Source of the DNA: Cyanoderma ruficeps
Lineage: Eukaryota > Chordata > Aves > Passeriformes > Timaliidae
Direction of reading: 5' to 3'
Assembly (NCBI GenBank): GCA_008694505.1
Contig: VZDJ01000090.1
Coordinates: forward strand, 6,255,521-6,319,520
DNA: 64,000 bases
Shown here: piece after piece, positions 12,791-33,620 of the stretch
Numbering within the stretch: position 1 is the stretch's first letter
Layout: each line of letters begins with the position of its first letter
Position numbers and translations under genes: made by a program
The notes under the pieces: generated by a model
What the model was told of the DNA's origin: nothing
What the model saw: only the letters and a program-made list of their open reading frames with translations
Databases searched by the model: none

Positions 12791-15700
12791 TTCAGTACAA
12801 GGATTCTGTCTATCTGCCAATTTCTTCTGTTACTTTAGAAATACAGCTTATTGTAGGGTTTTTTTCTTCAAACAAAATTCCATCAAGTTGTGCTGGACTG
12901 AGTGACAGAAGCAGTCTAATTCTTGGAGTAACTTATCCAGAAGATGTTATTTGTTTTGTTTCCAAAACATTAAATTTTTCTGCAGTTTTGCTAGAGAAAA
13001 GCCAAAATCACATGCATGATCTTCCACTAGTAATTGCTTTGTCTGTAGATCTACCGAGGGCATCACTTGCCACTTGTTTAGCAAGTTGAACTGTAAATAT
13101 ATACATCCATCAATCAAAACATACTTCTCAGTAATCACTATATTCCCTGATATTTTAACCTTTATATTTTCCTTAGCACTGCAGTTTAGCTTTTCCTGGC
13201 AGACTGATAGTTAGGTCACTGTTTAGCTTAAATTTGGCTTGGCAAGTTTGCCATCCTCTCTTGCACAGCATTGAGCACGTCTTCACACATTCCAACCACT
13301 GCCAAGTTATGTGTTTGCTGCTTTGTTTTCTGTTCATACAGGGAGTATTTTTTCTGAGACTACTGCTGAAATAATTTTTGCTTATCAGCCTATGTTAATG
13401 CCAGATATGACCAAAATATTGTTTTCTGAGTCACATCTTATTTCCTTTGAAAGAAAACATTTCTCTCATTTTCTCTGCAGACCTTTTCTGGCTACAATTA
13501 CTGTACTTGGCTAGTAAAAGAAGATTTCTGAATTTGCATTTCTCACTACCTACATGTGGTGAGAAGTGCCAAGACTGATATTTTGCCCATGGCTGTAATT
13601 GTGTACTTGTGCATTTACTTTAACTTGTATATTCAGGGCTCCATTGTGCTATTTGCTCACTTGTCTCTGTACCATCCTACAGAGCTTTAACTGGAAGCCT
13701 GATATTAACAGGCTTTGTGGAAAAGTAGGGATTGGAAATGTTCAACTGGCTGACACTTTCCCTTCACCTTTCACCTAATGTTTTTGTAGGTCTTCATAGG
13801 ATAATGCCTCAGACAAAGTAAATTTGTCGACCTTGAAGCAGTCTGACATTCTACAAAGCAGTATAATCCTAGAGATTAAAAGTGTTGATGCAGTGATCTC
13901 TGGGGAGACAGTTTTCTTACTAAGATTTTTCTTTGACTCAAAAACAAAGAAAACCTCAAAGCAAAGCAAACCCCATGAGCTGAAAGCCACAACATGGTTT
14001 CAAAACAAATTCCCTATACCACAGAGTCTAGGCAAGCAACGAAGTCCCAAAGTCTCTTCTTATTTTTTCTGTAAGTGTAGGGCAATATGTTGAAACAAAA
14101 TTAATATCTAACACTAAAATCTTAAAATTTTATTTAAAGCCCTGAAATGTGTGATCAACTGTGGTTTAATCAGAGTTGAACTCATGGCATTTCCTTCTAA
14201 GTTTTGAATACGAGACCTATCACATCAGTGTCACAGACCCGAAGTGCCCAACTCTTTGTGTCTTTGAGATGCTAGAAACTCTCTTCAAATTTGACTATTT
14301 TCAGTTGGATCAGCTCTCCTCTCCATGGCTTACCTGCTCATGATTTTAATGTTTTCCTCTTGTTTGTTAAATTTTGGCACTATGAGAAGATTTGTGCAGC
14401 TTTTGATGACAGAGCTGGAAACAGTTCAAAGGACTCATCTGAGAGAAGTCAGTCACACATTAGAAAGAATTTTCATTAAAAAATAAAGACACAGAGAACA
14501 AAGGGAAGCTCAAAGAGAATTCCATCTTGGAAATCTGTGAAAAGGAAGAGAAATCTGTAACAAAGAAATCTTGCTTAAAAACCATCATTTTCAGAGGTAA
14601 ATTCCAAAGAAATTTGTGGGGAAACTGCTGATGAGTACTTCTGTGAACAAGCTGAAGAAGAATACTATCTCAGAACAGATATGACTGTGTCACTAGCATG
14701 AAGCTGTCTGCTCACCTGCAAGGCCAGAAGGAATATCAGCTTTACTATTTACAGTTCAGACTTCTTTTCCAAATTTTGCTTTTGTCTAGTTCTCTATCAC
14801 CTCTAATTTCTGATGCTTCCTTTGATCACTTTCAGCCTGACTCAGCATAACAAACATCAAAAAGCATCTCGCTGCATATCAAACATCTGCCCTTATTCTC
14901 CTGTTTAATGTAACTCCCTATGAAGTACTCCAGCAGTCCTAAGAGACAGCAGTTTGGGGATACAAATAATATGTGTGGTCTCATTTCAGCCCTACAGGAA
15001 ATGCCATAAATGGGACAGGAATGGGTGAGATGTATTGTGTAGAGTCAAACAGAGCTGCTTCATTTACAGCACGTGACACTTTCTTAGAATGCTGCACCAA
15101 GGTTCCAAACAGATATGCATCAGTTACTGTGAATTTTACAGACCAGATCTGCATGGCATCACTCAAATGTCTGCAGGATTTCAAGGCTAGTCTTTTGTTT
15201 GTTCTAAATCCAGGCGAGCAAACCCCAGTGCATTTCTTCCACGTTTTGCAAAATCACCTAAAAAAATCTAGATACCTAATACTTCTCATTCATCGAATGA
15301 CAGTGACATCAGGGATTAAAAAAGATGGGTAAGATAACCATGAACTGTCATATAGACAAAGGATTATTGTGCTTAGAACATCTTAGTAAGCACTCAGATG
15401 CCATATTCAACAGAGGCACCAACAGTGTCCCTGTCCTCCATGAGGTTCTTTTACAAGGAACAGAACCAGTATTTCAGCATCTCTGCCTTCAACTGGCCAA
15501 TAAATTCTGAAGGGGAAGTAAGGACAACATCATAAATACATAGACATCATAGTTTCCTCAGGTTTGTCTCACTGAGCAACTAGACTAAATAAGCCCCAAA
15601 TTAAAAACATCTCAAACAAGTACAGCAAACTAAGATTTTAGGAAACACCTACATAAGTGACTTTTTGGAACACATCTTGAGACGGTGTCTCAGGTAAAAT

Positions 15701-18700
15701 AAGTAATTGAATCTTCACCAAATTTCACAACACTCATTTGAGGGTCCATGTTTAATTAGCAGCTTTGGTATTTGTATTTCACAAATAATTCTGTGACCGA
15801 ATAAAGAAAGTCCCACAGAAATGGTGTCTTTAACATTCAATTAGAACTCTTGGGTAGATGACACATCTTCCCGCAGATGGCTTGGATGAGGAACAACGTA
15901 GGGCTGAAAGGACAAATAATCATCCACCCAGAACTCAAGGCTGAGATTTTTTTTTCTGTCTGGCAACTTAGTGCTCCTCTACTACAGACTGGTTACCTCC
16001 TGTCCTCTCATCAGTGGATGTGGACAACTACCAGCAATTGTATGAATTGATTTCCATTGTAAAAAATGTCACCTGGCCAACCCAAAAAGTCCTTCCTTCG
16101 CTATCTTGTAGGTTATGGTTTCTAAAAGTTCTAGAGGTGCTGTTCACTCCTCTTAAGATACCCCCAGCTATTTACAGCTTCAACACACAATGACAGTTAA
16201 GGCTGAACATGGTCAAGTGAAGAACAATTATTTCCTGCATCTTTTATGCACATCCCAATTTACTAAGCCCCAGAATAGGAAAGGTACAGAAAACATCATC
16301 TTTGACTGAAATTCAACTTTCTGAATCTTCATTTTCAGTGACTTTCTTTGTTCACTTCTCACTGCTTCAGCTAACCCTCATATTTTTTCATTACGTTGGG
16401 GAGCTTGAAATCTGTGACATCTTTGTTGAAAATATTCCTTTCCAATGAGATGACAAAGGTGACTCCTATATTTTCTAGAAATCCTACCAGTAAATCTAAA
16501 AATTACCTGCAATAGAGGAAAAATCCAAGCTAAACATATGATACAGCCACTGAAAAATGGAGGGGAAAAAATCCCTACTGTCTTTATCTGCAAACCAGAA
16601 TCTTTGCATTGTGTATGACACCACCACGGCAATTTTCTCTAGTGCTCCATCAGTGGATCTCTGTTTCCTTGACAGTCTGTTGAACACCAACAATGTCCAT
16701 GGATCAAAAAGCCATCAGCTGCCTGCTGGCATCTCCTGAGGTGCAGATGACCCAGGGCAGGGAGCATAACAGAAGCAGAGAGCCCAGACTGTGCAAATCT
16801 TTTACTGCAAATTAAACTCTTAATTCTCATTGTGTAAACACCGGATGCAGAGTTTAAACTGTAAACTGAGCACCTGGCAGAGCAGAGCCAACAGCAACCA
16901 GGCCACGTTAAATGGAATGCCAATGGCTGTAGTTGCCTACCCTAACATGTCCCTCTGCCTCACATTTCCAATTAGCTGGTTTTAGGTTTCCAGATGCACC
17001 CAGCTGGGTGTGGAATGGGGATGTGGACAGATTTAAGGTCCTCCAAGGATGACCCAAAGTGCCTCTGAAATGAGTAGCTGGTTTATTTATTGTGGTGAAA
17101 GAGAGAGAACAGGGAGGGGACAATCAGTGCAGAGATATCCAGGAGCTGGGAGAGGGAAGCAAGGAGACACACAAGGGGAGTAACCAGTTTGCCACCTGGA
17201 TGATGCCACTCCTGTCAGCTCACAAAGGTGGCTGAAGGTAAAGCACACTTATCTGCTGCAAAACAGGCTTGGCTTCCTCTCCCCACAATGCTGCACACTT
17301 CCTTGTGCTCCCGGCAGAGGACAGCCCAGGCTGATCCAGCCTCCCCTTCAGCCCCTGGCGGGCGTGCAGGGGAGATCCCAGAGCATGGACTGTGCTGTCC
17401 ATCCCTCACACCAGATCCAGCTGTCCCAGTACTGTTCCCGGGTATGTCTGCGGTGGCTCCAGCAGAATGGTGAAGCTGCTCCAGAACTTGGGACACTCTC
17501 CAGGGCTGCTCATTTCCCACTGCAGCCTGAGCCACTTCAGCAGCTTCTCCTGCCTCACCTCCCAGCTCTGCACTGGGACACTGGGGTGCCTCTGCCAGCA
17601 GCATCGCGCTGGTGACATCCTCCTTATCCGTGGATGGGTAAGCACTTCCCAGAACTCCAAGACCTTTAGTGAACCCGACAATTCCAGCACTGGGCAGACA
17701 CCGAGGTTCTACCCTACTGCTGCTGTTGTTTTGTGTGGAAGTAAACATCAAAATGCAAATCAAGGGTAGCTGGTTGAATGGGTCGCTTCAGCACAAGACA
17801 AAAGGGATCTGTTTGCAAAAGAAACTACTGCTACAGCCCCAGAAAGCATTCGGAAAGCAGATGTGATTTGTGGGCAAGAACCCCACCCCTTTCTTAATCA
17901 AAGCAATTTTATGAGGGCTGGAGAAATGACTTGAGTAAAGTCACTGAGACCACAGAATTATCCACATAAGCGGTTTGTTTAAATTATGGAATTAGCAGTG
18001 GGTAAGAGAGCACTGTCCAGTGCAGGGCTGAGACCCAGGAAGGATCTGGAAAGGCTGTGGAACCAGCTCTCAAGCATCTGCTGTCTAAATCACCAGCCCT
18101 CAGGAAGGCTCCGGCAGAGCTGAGGCACCACAGCAAAGGAGCACCCCCTCTGCACTGCCAGTCCAGCACACTCCTGCTCTCATCCAACCAGTGCTCCAAA
18201 ACCCACAAACTCTGTGATCAACTGGTGGATTCAATCAACAACGAAATCAACATCAGTGTAAACACTTCAGGTGGCGCCCTTTGGTGCTCTTGTGTGTGTT
18301 GATAAACACAGAGGATTTTCAGGCAAATCCTCTGAAAATGAGAAAGGTTCCCAAGGAATTTACATGGAAATTATTTAATGTAAAAAGATATTGGCATGGT
18401 CACTTAGCCAACAGTGTCAGCTACCTGGCTCTGTAGAGAAATTTCCCCAAAAATCCAATCACCTAAAGGTGCAAGCTGTCCTTGGCCTCAGAGGATGAAA
18501 AAAAAGCCCAAAATTCACTGCAGTGCTGACTCTGTAGCTCAGCCCAAGAGTACAAATACTGATGGCACGTGGTGGGTGGACACTGCTGGGACAGGCTGTC
18601 ATCATATTCGCCTGACACGGAGCAAAGAACTTTCAATACTAACACAGCCAATGCAACTCCCCATGGCTGAGCTTCCAGGGGCAGGAATATATAAAAAATA

Positions 18701-21700
18701 TAATATTCTAAAACATTTTAATGTAAGAGACACTTTAAAAGAGACACATGAAAGACATGAGAAAGGTGGGGGAAAAAATCTCCCTAACTTTTTTAAAAGA
18801 GGATTCTGATTAAGTAACAATTCTCATTAAACAAAAGGTTCTAGCTTTCTTGAAGATTTCCAATATTCACCTCAAGAAACCCAATGTGAAAGAGATGCTG
18901 GGATCCCCTACAAAAACCAGCCATTATCTTTACCCTTGTCCATACACAGAAACCATGGAGCAGAGACATCTGACACTCCTGGCTCTAACCTGAGGAATAA
19001 ATAAAACACTGTCCCTGTGGCTATTTTAAAAAGGGATAAATTTAGAAGGAAGGAGGAGACAAAGGAGTGGAGTATATTCTTACTTTCAGTTTTTTTTCAG
19101 AGCTCATTGGTTTGCACAAAGGCTTGGCATCTATCAGTAGGCAGACAAGTGTTTGTTAATTTTGCATATGGCTGTTATTGCCATAATCCAGACACCTATG
19201 CAATCTTCCAGTTATGGAGGATCCACTCTTCCACTGCCATATATCTGAACCATGACCTGAACAAAGGCTTCACTTGGCACTCTGCAGTCCTGAAAGCCAC
19301 AGTTTAAAAACATAGGGCAATATTCCACAGCAAAAGGAAAGCTTAAGAGCAAGGATGCAAACTTTTGATCCTTTCCTACTCAAAACTAGTTTATAAAATT
19401 CTGTAGCACCAACTCTAGCTATTCCTGAGGAAATGAGGAAAAAAAAAACAGCTTCAAGATGTTATCCTCTCAGTTGAGACACACAATCCACTGAAGCAGG
19501 AAGTACACACAAATAGGGGTGGATAGTCAGTCTGAGATGTAAGGATAACAAGCTGCTGACATTTCAGAATTTTCCTTTGAATAACAGGTGCTGGCTGAGT
19601 ACACACAATGCTAGAAAGTGGCAAAGACCCTTTCAGAAGTTGTTGCCTTCAATCACAGAACACTGCAAGAGACTGACTGCAAGCTGGTACATCACTTGGT
19701 GCCAGCCCTACGTGGCAAAAATCAGAACAAAACAAAACAACCCAATCAAAATCCAAACACCTTTGTCGAAAAAATACTTCAGAACATTTTAGATGAGGAG
19801 AGAGGAGGCATTCATTATCACCATACCAAAAAACTGCAACAGACCTGCTCTGAGGAAAGGATTACCAGGCCAGCATGATCCAGAAGGAAAACCAGCTCAA
19901 GACACAGTTTCTGGCATGACAAGATTTAGAAGGACCTCTTGGGTCGTCCCAGACTCTCCTACCATTTGCACCCAAAATCCATCATTACTTTTGTATGTGG
20001 CAAACTGTCCTCTTTACACATCAAACCAGTATTTTCTGTCTGCTCTATACTGCTTTTTATTTCCTTACCTTTTTATTCAAGTAAGGAAATGGGACTGACG
20101 ACTGTTTTCAGCCATCTCTAATACCAGCAGGAGCTGTCCTTACAGACAGAGTGATAAATAATAAAAAATACATCCCCTCTTTGCAGCTTCATTGATCAGA
20201 TCCTTCTCAGAACAGCTGGAGCATTGGGAGAGAATGGGGAAAACATCCATTTGAAGAAAAAAAAAAGAGGCTGCTACCTACACTAAAAACTTTATTGATC
20301 TGTGAAACTTTCTGCTACTCCTGCTTTCCCAAAGGTTTCAGAGTTGGCAGGAAAACAAACGCAAGCCTGCGAGGAAGAAACGACATCATACAGTGGCAGG
20401 TTGGAAATGCAGCTTGCTGATCTCAGATTTGGGGGACAGAATCTTCAGGAGCCTCTTATAAGCACAAGAGGACGCTTCACCCACTTAAGTGACCAGTGTG
20501 ACAGAGCTGAAGTGGTGCAGGAGCAGCAGCTGCCTTTGCTATCCTGGCTACACAATACCACATGGGGAGTTCATGCTGGACTCCTGGGAGCTTGCTCCAT
20601 GTAGTGCCAAGAGTCCTCAGTTCTTATGCTCATTCCAGATTCCTCCTCTTGTTTCTCCTTTTCCTTTGACATCCCTTCTATGCAGTGTCACCAGCCCACA
20701 CAATAGTGTTAGAGGTCTGTGCCATTTTCCCTGTGCAAACAGACAAACAATAGCCCCTTTTTTCATCTATTTTCATCTGCCTGTATCTGCCCCATGCCTA
20801 CCTTCAGCACTGAACCACTATCAACAAACATATTCCATGGTCAGACCACAAAAGAATGAGGAATACAAATACAGCCTGGTGTATTTTTATCCTCCTGAGC
20901 CGAAGCAATTCTTCGTTTTGAGCAAGGGTGTCTGAATTTGCACACATGTATGTGACCACAAACATACACACATGCCTCAAGTTCCTCTTGAATGCAGCCT
21001 CTGAACACGGCACGAAGCTCTGTCAGTGTGAAGGGCCTGTGTCACACACTCTGGGTCTCTCATTAGTTGTTAGTGTGCTTAATCACCTCATTTACAGAAT
21101 TACTCCATCCTCAGTATCTCTGTTGTTCTGTCCTCCAGTGCCATTCTTTGGACCCAAGGCAGCAGGCCAAGAACTCTTCTTGCTCCCTTTTGCTCACCTT
21201 GACCAAAACACACACAAAGCAAGATAGCACTACCCAGATCCACCACCCCAAACACAGGGGGGCAGCCCTCTTTCTGGGCAAGATTTGCCTCACCAAGATC
21301 CACTCTGATAAAGAAATCTTTACAAAAGGGCAAAACAGAAAAAAATCCCCACCAAATCTGAAAGGCAACCCTCATTTTAGTTAAGATGATTCAAATCAAG
21401 GCTCAATTAAAGCCTCTTTTCTTCATTTCTGGGCAGACAAATCCAGAAACATTTGTCTCAGGCACAGACACAAGCAGGCAATCTTACTTTTGCTGGTATT
21501 TAGAATGATGAAGAAAGAACTGACAGCACCTCTAACATCCCCTTTTCTCCCTGTAACAATTCTTTTGGAAGCAAGAAAGCCAACATTTGAAAACTAAGAT
21601 GTACACTTCAGAAAAGTAAGCGTCCCATACAAGAGGAGAGAATGAGGGCACGACATTTCCATTGCTCAGGTTAAAATCACACAATACAATTATTCTGCCA

Positions 21701-22839
21701 GCTCCTAAAAAAAAAAAAGAAAAAACCCCCATAAACTACTAGATAAAATCAGCAGCAGTGTTTCCTCTCAAACTGCAGAATGGCAACTTCAGTCCTTCTG
21801 ACCCAAGCTGAGGCTTGCGTGCCCTAGTAATTCTAACATAGGAGGAACATGACAAGCTGAGCAGTTAGGCCTTATCTATCTAAGCCAGGATAATTACTCT
21901 GAAAAAGCACCCTATCAGTACAGATCAGGCAGCACAGATTTTCACTCACTCTCAGATACTGCACAAAAGTACACCACCCCCTCTCACGAGGGCACAACTG
22001 GCCCAGACACTGTAGGGAAGGAAAGAGACTGTTTAAGGAAGAAAAATAAAACTCAACAGCAGGAGAAAGAGGATTATCTTGCATGGCCTGCCACTGCTTT
22101 GTCAGTGATTCTGGTTTTCATCATCATCTTTGTTTTACTTTGTAAAGGCTCCAACCATGATAATAAAAGAACCCTATCACACACTTGTGAAAAAAATAAA
22201 TGACACAAGCAGTTATATCTGATCTTCAGGGAAATCATGACTAGCATTCTTTGCTGACCCAGCAAACACAGCTCGGGTAGAAACACCGAAACACCTACAA
22301 CAACAACAGANAAAAAAAAAAAAAAAAGAGAAAGGCACAATAGAAAAACAGCCATGAGATAAAAATGCCTCTTTCGGTGTCACTGTCATCAACCAGTATC
22401 CCACAGAATCATTGCCATCGCTCGCTTTGTCAGGAATTATTTCTGCTAAGGAATACCTCTCTTATTAAGCCTGGAGTAAGGAAACAAGGTGAGTTAAGGC
22501 CTCAGAATTAAACAGTTGTCTTGGAAATTTTTTTCTAGCTATGACATGTCACCCAGTCTGGTTGGAGTTGCAGTGATTTAGAGTAAATGTAAAATTTTTT
22601 AAGTAATTAGAAATTATGGGATGTTGTGACCACCAGTGATGAGCAGGAGAAAGCTTAAAGTTAGCAGGAGGTCAAGAATTTAATTTAAAAATCCAATCTA
22701 ATGTCATTGTTTCTGGTGACATTTCCATGAAGACGAAGAGTGATCTAGACACTGGGTCTTCTTTTCCCAAGTAAAATCCACTCTAGATCATTCCCTCACC
22801 CTCCCATCAGATTCATGCAATGCTGAAAATTTCTGAGTC
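12791..22839. other. Intergenic DNA between the CR1 fragment and the CLDND1 3' end
   Basis: This 10-kb stretch has no gene I can support. A more GC-rich patch at about 17.2-17.65 kb has a 182-codon minus-strand frame, but it shows no domain, signal peptide or family resemblance and is overlapped by comparable frames on the plus strand. An A-rich tract with an N base lies at about 22310-22330. Confidence 0.5.
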
Positions 22840-23856
22840 TTTATTATTACTATTATTACTTAATTTAAACAAGACAGGAAAAGAGCAGCACCTTTTAAAG
22901 AAACCCTGTTGTGTGAAATACAGGATAAACAGGTGAGGTTTAAAAAAAGTTAAGTTTATATATGTACATATACACACATACACTAAACCAATTTAAAACC
23001 AAAAAACTTGTGAGGAGGTCATTTTCAACAAGACAGAAGAAAGCCTTATTCCACATCAAGCAAAAGCACCACAAATTAAGATTAGAGTGCACAATCACAT
23101 GTAGTGCAGATACCAAACTAGCCTGGGTCCTGGAAGCAGTGGAGCTACAGCAGGACAGAGCTCCATGAGGGCTGTCTTCTCCCATTCCTTGGCAGAAGCA
23201 AGTGCAGAGTGTGCCTTCAGCAGGGTGTGCTGCACAGGCACTGCCACAGCTGCCTGTTCTGCCTCCAGCAGTTTTGGCAGACGCCACAGAACGCAGCAAA
23301 CTAGTGATGATAGGAGACCCAGAGCTGAGCTACAGACTGATTTAGCTGCAGTACTTCCATAACAGAGGTTTCTGAATTCCCCCACCTCTCTTGGGTGCTC
23401 CCTGTAGGTGCTGCCCGCTTCAGTCACAGGGCAGACAGCTCTTGATTATGTATTATTTGTGCACTGAGGTTCCCATTCTTACGTACCTGCACCTTTTCTT
23501 GTCTCTCTTCCACCCCACACCACCACTTCTGTTTCCTCCAGGCTGACAGGGTAATAAAATTAGGAAGGGGGCATGTACATCTAACTAAGGGGAACTGTCA
23601 ACAACCGAATGTAGCTTAAAAAATAATAACAATTCTTAAAAAAACCCAATTAAAAAACCTGTTCAAGTTCTGCAGACTTCTGGCAGGCTTTGGTCATTTC
23701 GCCCAGAGGTCTTTGTCTTCAGGGCCTGCAGGCTAAATTGTCTTGACTGGCAAGAAGCATGCAGTACATGATAAAATTCTGACTAAAAGAAAAAAGTAGT
23801 AAGGGCTGGGGGAGAAGAGGTTCTAACACGGAAAGCCCAGGCTGCAGCAGCAGCAC
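22840..23856 (-). other. CLDND1: CLDND1 3' untranslated region and poly(A) signal
   Basis: After the TGA at 23857 the first canonical AATAAA on the minus strand is at 22845-22840. This gives a 3' UTR of about 1.0 kb, with cleavage expected just left of 22.83 kb. No competing AATAAA was seen between them. The assignment rests on motif position only. Confidence 0.55.
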
Positions 23857-30539
<6,683 letters not shown>

Positions 30540-30540
<1 letters not shown>

Positions 30541-30870
30541 GCACCTGTTCCTGCAGGACCAGCCCAGCACCGGCCCGGGCCGGCCGGGCACCCCCACAGA
30601 GCGCGACCGCCCCCGGGGGTCTCGGGCCGCCCAGGCGTCAGCCCCGCCAGGGGGGCGACAGCCGCTGGCCGACAGCAACCCCGAGGGGAACACCCCGAGC
30701 CCTCAGCCCCGTCCCCCGCCTCAGCTCAGTATCCCCGCACCACCCGCCCGGCGCGGCCCGGCACCCCGCACCCACCGCCCATCGCCGCCGCCTCGCACCC
30801 GGCCCGGCCCCGCTTCCGCCCGCCGCGCCCGCCCGCGCGGGGCACGCTGGGAGATGTAGTTCTGCTGCTC
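30540..30870 (-). promoter_or_regulatory. CLDND1: CpG-island promoter, probably CLDND1
   Basis: A sharply GC- and CpG-rich block stands in A/T-rich surroundings. On the minus strand a possible leader exon ends at a GTGGGT donor near 30776. The spliced leader would join the acceptor just before the CLDND1 start. There is no TATA box, which fits a housekeeping-type promoter. A ZNF143/Staf-like motif sits at its right edge. Divergent transcription to the right is possible but not shown. Confidence 0.7.
30841..30860 (-). promoter_or_regulatory. ZNF143/Staf-type binding motif
   Basis: On the minus strand this 20-mer reads ACTACATCTCCCAGCGTGCC. It closely follows the known ACTACA-nn-TCCCAG-nn-TGC consensus bound by ZNF143/Staf at many TATA-less vertebrate promoters. 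Its place at the edge of the CpG island supports a real promoter role. Confidence 0.72.
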
Positions 30871-31479
30871 CCTTCCGGAGGCAGCGGCTCCCTCACCGCC
30901 TGGCAGCGCTTTCCAATGGCTCATCACCCTCCCTGTGGAGAAATTCCTGCTCGGGTCCGGCCTGAACCTCCCCGGCACTGTATCCTCTCCTCCTGCCGCT
31001 CTTGGCGTGGGAGAAAAGGCTGGTCCCCCCCTGGCTACAGCCCCCATTCTACTTCCCTCTATTTGTCTTGATTGCTTGTAAAAAATGGTGATGTGACAGC
31101 CTGGCTGAATGACTCGAGGAAACACCAAGTAAGGGGGGGAAAAAAAATCAGTAAAAATTGCAAAAATTGGCAGCACTGGNAAACTCCAGAAACATCTGAG
31201 GCTTTCACACCTCTGAGGACTTCTGGGGAATTATCCCAACCAACTTCTCTGCTAAACAGCCAGGAAGCATTTTTGCAGCAAGGTCAGAAACTAGGATGTA
31301 AAGGTTGAAAGCAGTCATAGAAGAAACTTTTTTGGGTTTGATGCAACATTAATTTTTTAATTAAAAAATATTAGAAATTACATTTAATTTAAGAAATTTC
31401 TGTCTATATGTCCCACTTTCTGGAACATGGAGCTGTCTCACCACCACCTCATAATGTAACCATATACAAAGACATATTT

Positions 31480-31985
31480 TGGGGTCTGTCTGGAATTTAT
31501 CCTGGACTCTAAAATACTTGGCATCTTTATCAATAGCCTGGAAGAAAGCAGAGTATTGCTGATAAACCTCAAAGATGACACGAGGGAAGGGTAAATAATG
31601 ACATGGAGAAGGCACTGGGACAGGGTGACCTGATCATGTCGCAGCTGGGGCAAGCAAACATGCATTTCAATAAGGTCATCGATGAGCTCATTAATTTGAA
31701 AGCAAAGACTGGAGGCTATACTCACCTGACATAAGACTTTATCCTGGGATACACAAAATGAGAAGGAAAAATGTTGGTGAAGTACCAACTGCCAAGACAT
31801 GGCCCCAAAAAAAACCCCCAAGTTTCCTGTAACGTCGGATGTACAAACTGAGAAATCACAAGGAGGAAAGAAGTGGTATCACATCTAGAATTGCTGCTGG
31901 CTCTGAAATAGCATGTCTAGTTTTGATACATTGACAAAGTAGAGATAAACCTGAAAAGGAATATGAAAATCACTGAGCAATTAGA
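31480..31985 (+). mobile_element. Degenerate CR1/L3-type LINE remnant
   Basis: Plus-strand words resemble an old LINE reverse transcriptase tail: 'ggcatctttatcaatagcctgga' echoes the FxIFINDLEE motif, and 'gatgacac' follows as in the FADDT motif. Further on is text resembling the downstream 'aaacctctctcaatga' region. All frames are broken. Divergence is high, so the family is uncertain. Confidence 0.4.
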
Positions 31986-33499
31986 AAACCTCTCTCAATG
32001 AAATATATCACAGAAGGTCAGTCAATTTTATTTATAGAAGTGTTTATTTAAGGAATTAATTTATTGAACTAAGGACTTGCAAAATTATAAAATACATATA
32101 CATATATAAAATATGTAGTAGCAATAGGGAAGAAAAAAAAATCAGGAATTTTTTTCTGTATACCTGAAAAAGCTATCAAAGGTTGAAGCCAGAAAACATT
32201 AAAAGAAAAAAAAGCCAACAAAACCCCTGTGTATTCTAAGCCGTGGTAAAAGCAGAATCTGAACCATTTACTGTAAAGTGAAGTGAATTATCTAACACTG
32301 GCACATCTTCTGGTTTTCTCCTAAAAAGATCTAACTTCATAAAAATAAAAATAGTTTCTGAAAGATTTTGCAGTCATTGCTACTTCCATTATTAAATTAG
32401 GGTACAGTGGCCTCTTCTTTTTCCTAATCTGCATTGATCAATATGAAATGAGCAGCTGCTCAAAAGCATCCAGACTGAAGAGCTGCATTTTCATTTTATT
32501 TATTTAAAATCATATACTCTCTACAGATTTCACCTGGATTTTTTTTTCCCCTGGAAAAATACCCTTCCATATAGTAAGAGTAACCCCATAAAAACATCAC
32601 AGGTGAATGCCCGGGATCATTCCTTGCCAACAACTGTCTTTTTTCGTTTTGCCTCTTCCTTTCGCACCTCCTCACAATGTGCCTCAGCAGAACCGCTGGT
32701 TGATCAGTTTAGTTACAGAACAGGATCAGTTGGGAAGGTTTTAAAAGTAAAAGTTTGCTTTACTGTGCACAGGAAAGCACAAAGAGAATAATGCTGAGGG
32801 CAATAGCATAGGTGCTGTTCCTGCTTTCTGCAAAAGTGAAGTTTCTTTGATAGCAGACCTGGATCACGAGCATTACTAACTTCTCGAGCACTGACATCAA
32901 ATTTAACATCAGAGTGCTGCAAACAGAACAAAGAAAACCAAACCCCCAATACGTTGCAAAAATAATTAAATTGTTTAGTACAAAATGTCTGTAATTTTAG
33001 TTCTCACAATCAAAGAAAATAAATAAGCACTTGTAGGAGGTGGCAGGTGGCACCATCTGTATTAAATGAAGCTGATATTGGATGAAAAAAGAACAAAACC
33101 TTTTTCATATATAACATTCACGTCAGGAGTTATTGATTCAGACCCGAAAAAAGTATTCAAAAATCTGCCCGTTTTTTCCAAAACTACTAGTTGATTTACT
33201 AGAAGTCACCTCCCTCAACAAATATTCTCTTTGCAATAATAAAAAGGGCAGTTTTAGTTTCAGGCACCATCTATGAGCATTTTGCACAGCCTGAGTGAGC
33301 AGAAAATCCCTTTGATTCCCCTCAGATCTCTTCATGCAGTTTGCTTGGTTTTATTTCTGCCTTCTTTATTTTTCTTTAATATTTTTGTGGCACAGGACAC
33401 AGTAAGTATAATTTTCACAGACAGAAAACCTTCTAGATGTGCTTGTTCCAAATACCATGAATAGCACTGGGGCATTATAATGATACTCTTCCTCTATGT

Positions 33500-33620
33500 C
33501 AGTGGTCTCCAAACCTTTTTATTGTGTACCTTATCAGTAAAAACCTTTTGACCAGGTACTCCTATTAAATGTAAATTTTTTTTTAGAATTATACACATGT
33601 ACTACAGCACCAGTAAATAA
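33500..33620 (+). mobile_element. Possible hAT DNA-transposon end
   Basis: The sequence starting CAGTGGTCTCCAAACCTTTT resembles the terminal inverted repeat of Charlie-like hAT elements (CAGTGGTTCTCAAACTTT type). I could not find the matching opposite terminus or a target-site duplication, so the element limits are unknown. Confidence 0.35.

Noticed and set aside
17215..17763. 182-codon minus-strand frame in intergenic DNA
   Set aside because: No signal peptide, domain or family resemblance, and frames of similar size lie on the opposite strand.
22300..22330. N-containing poly-A tract as a processed pseudogene tail
   Set aside because: No coding remnant or target-site duplication is visible next to it. 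A simple homopolymer with an ambiguous base is enough.
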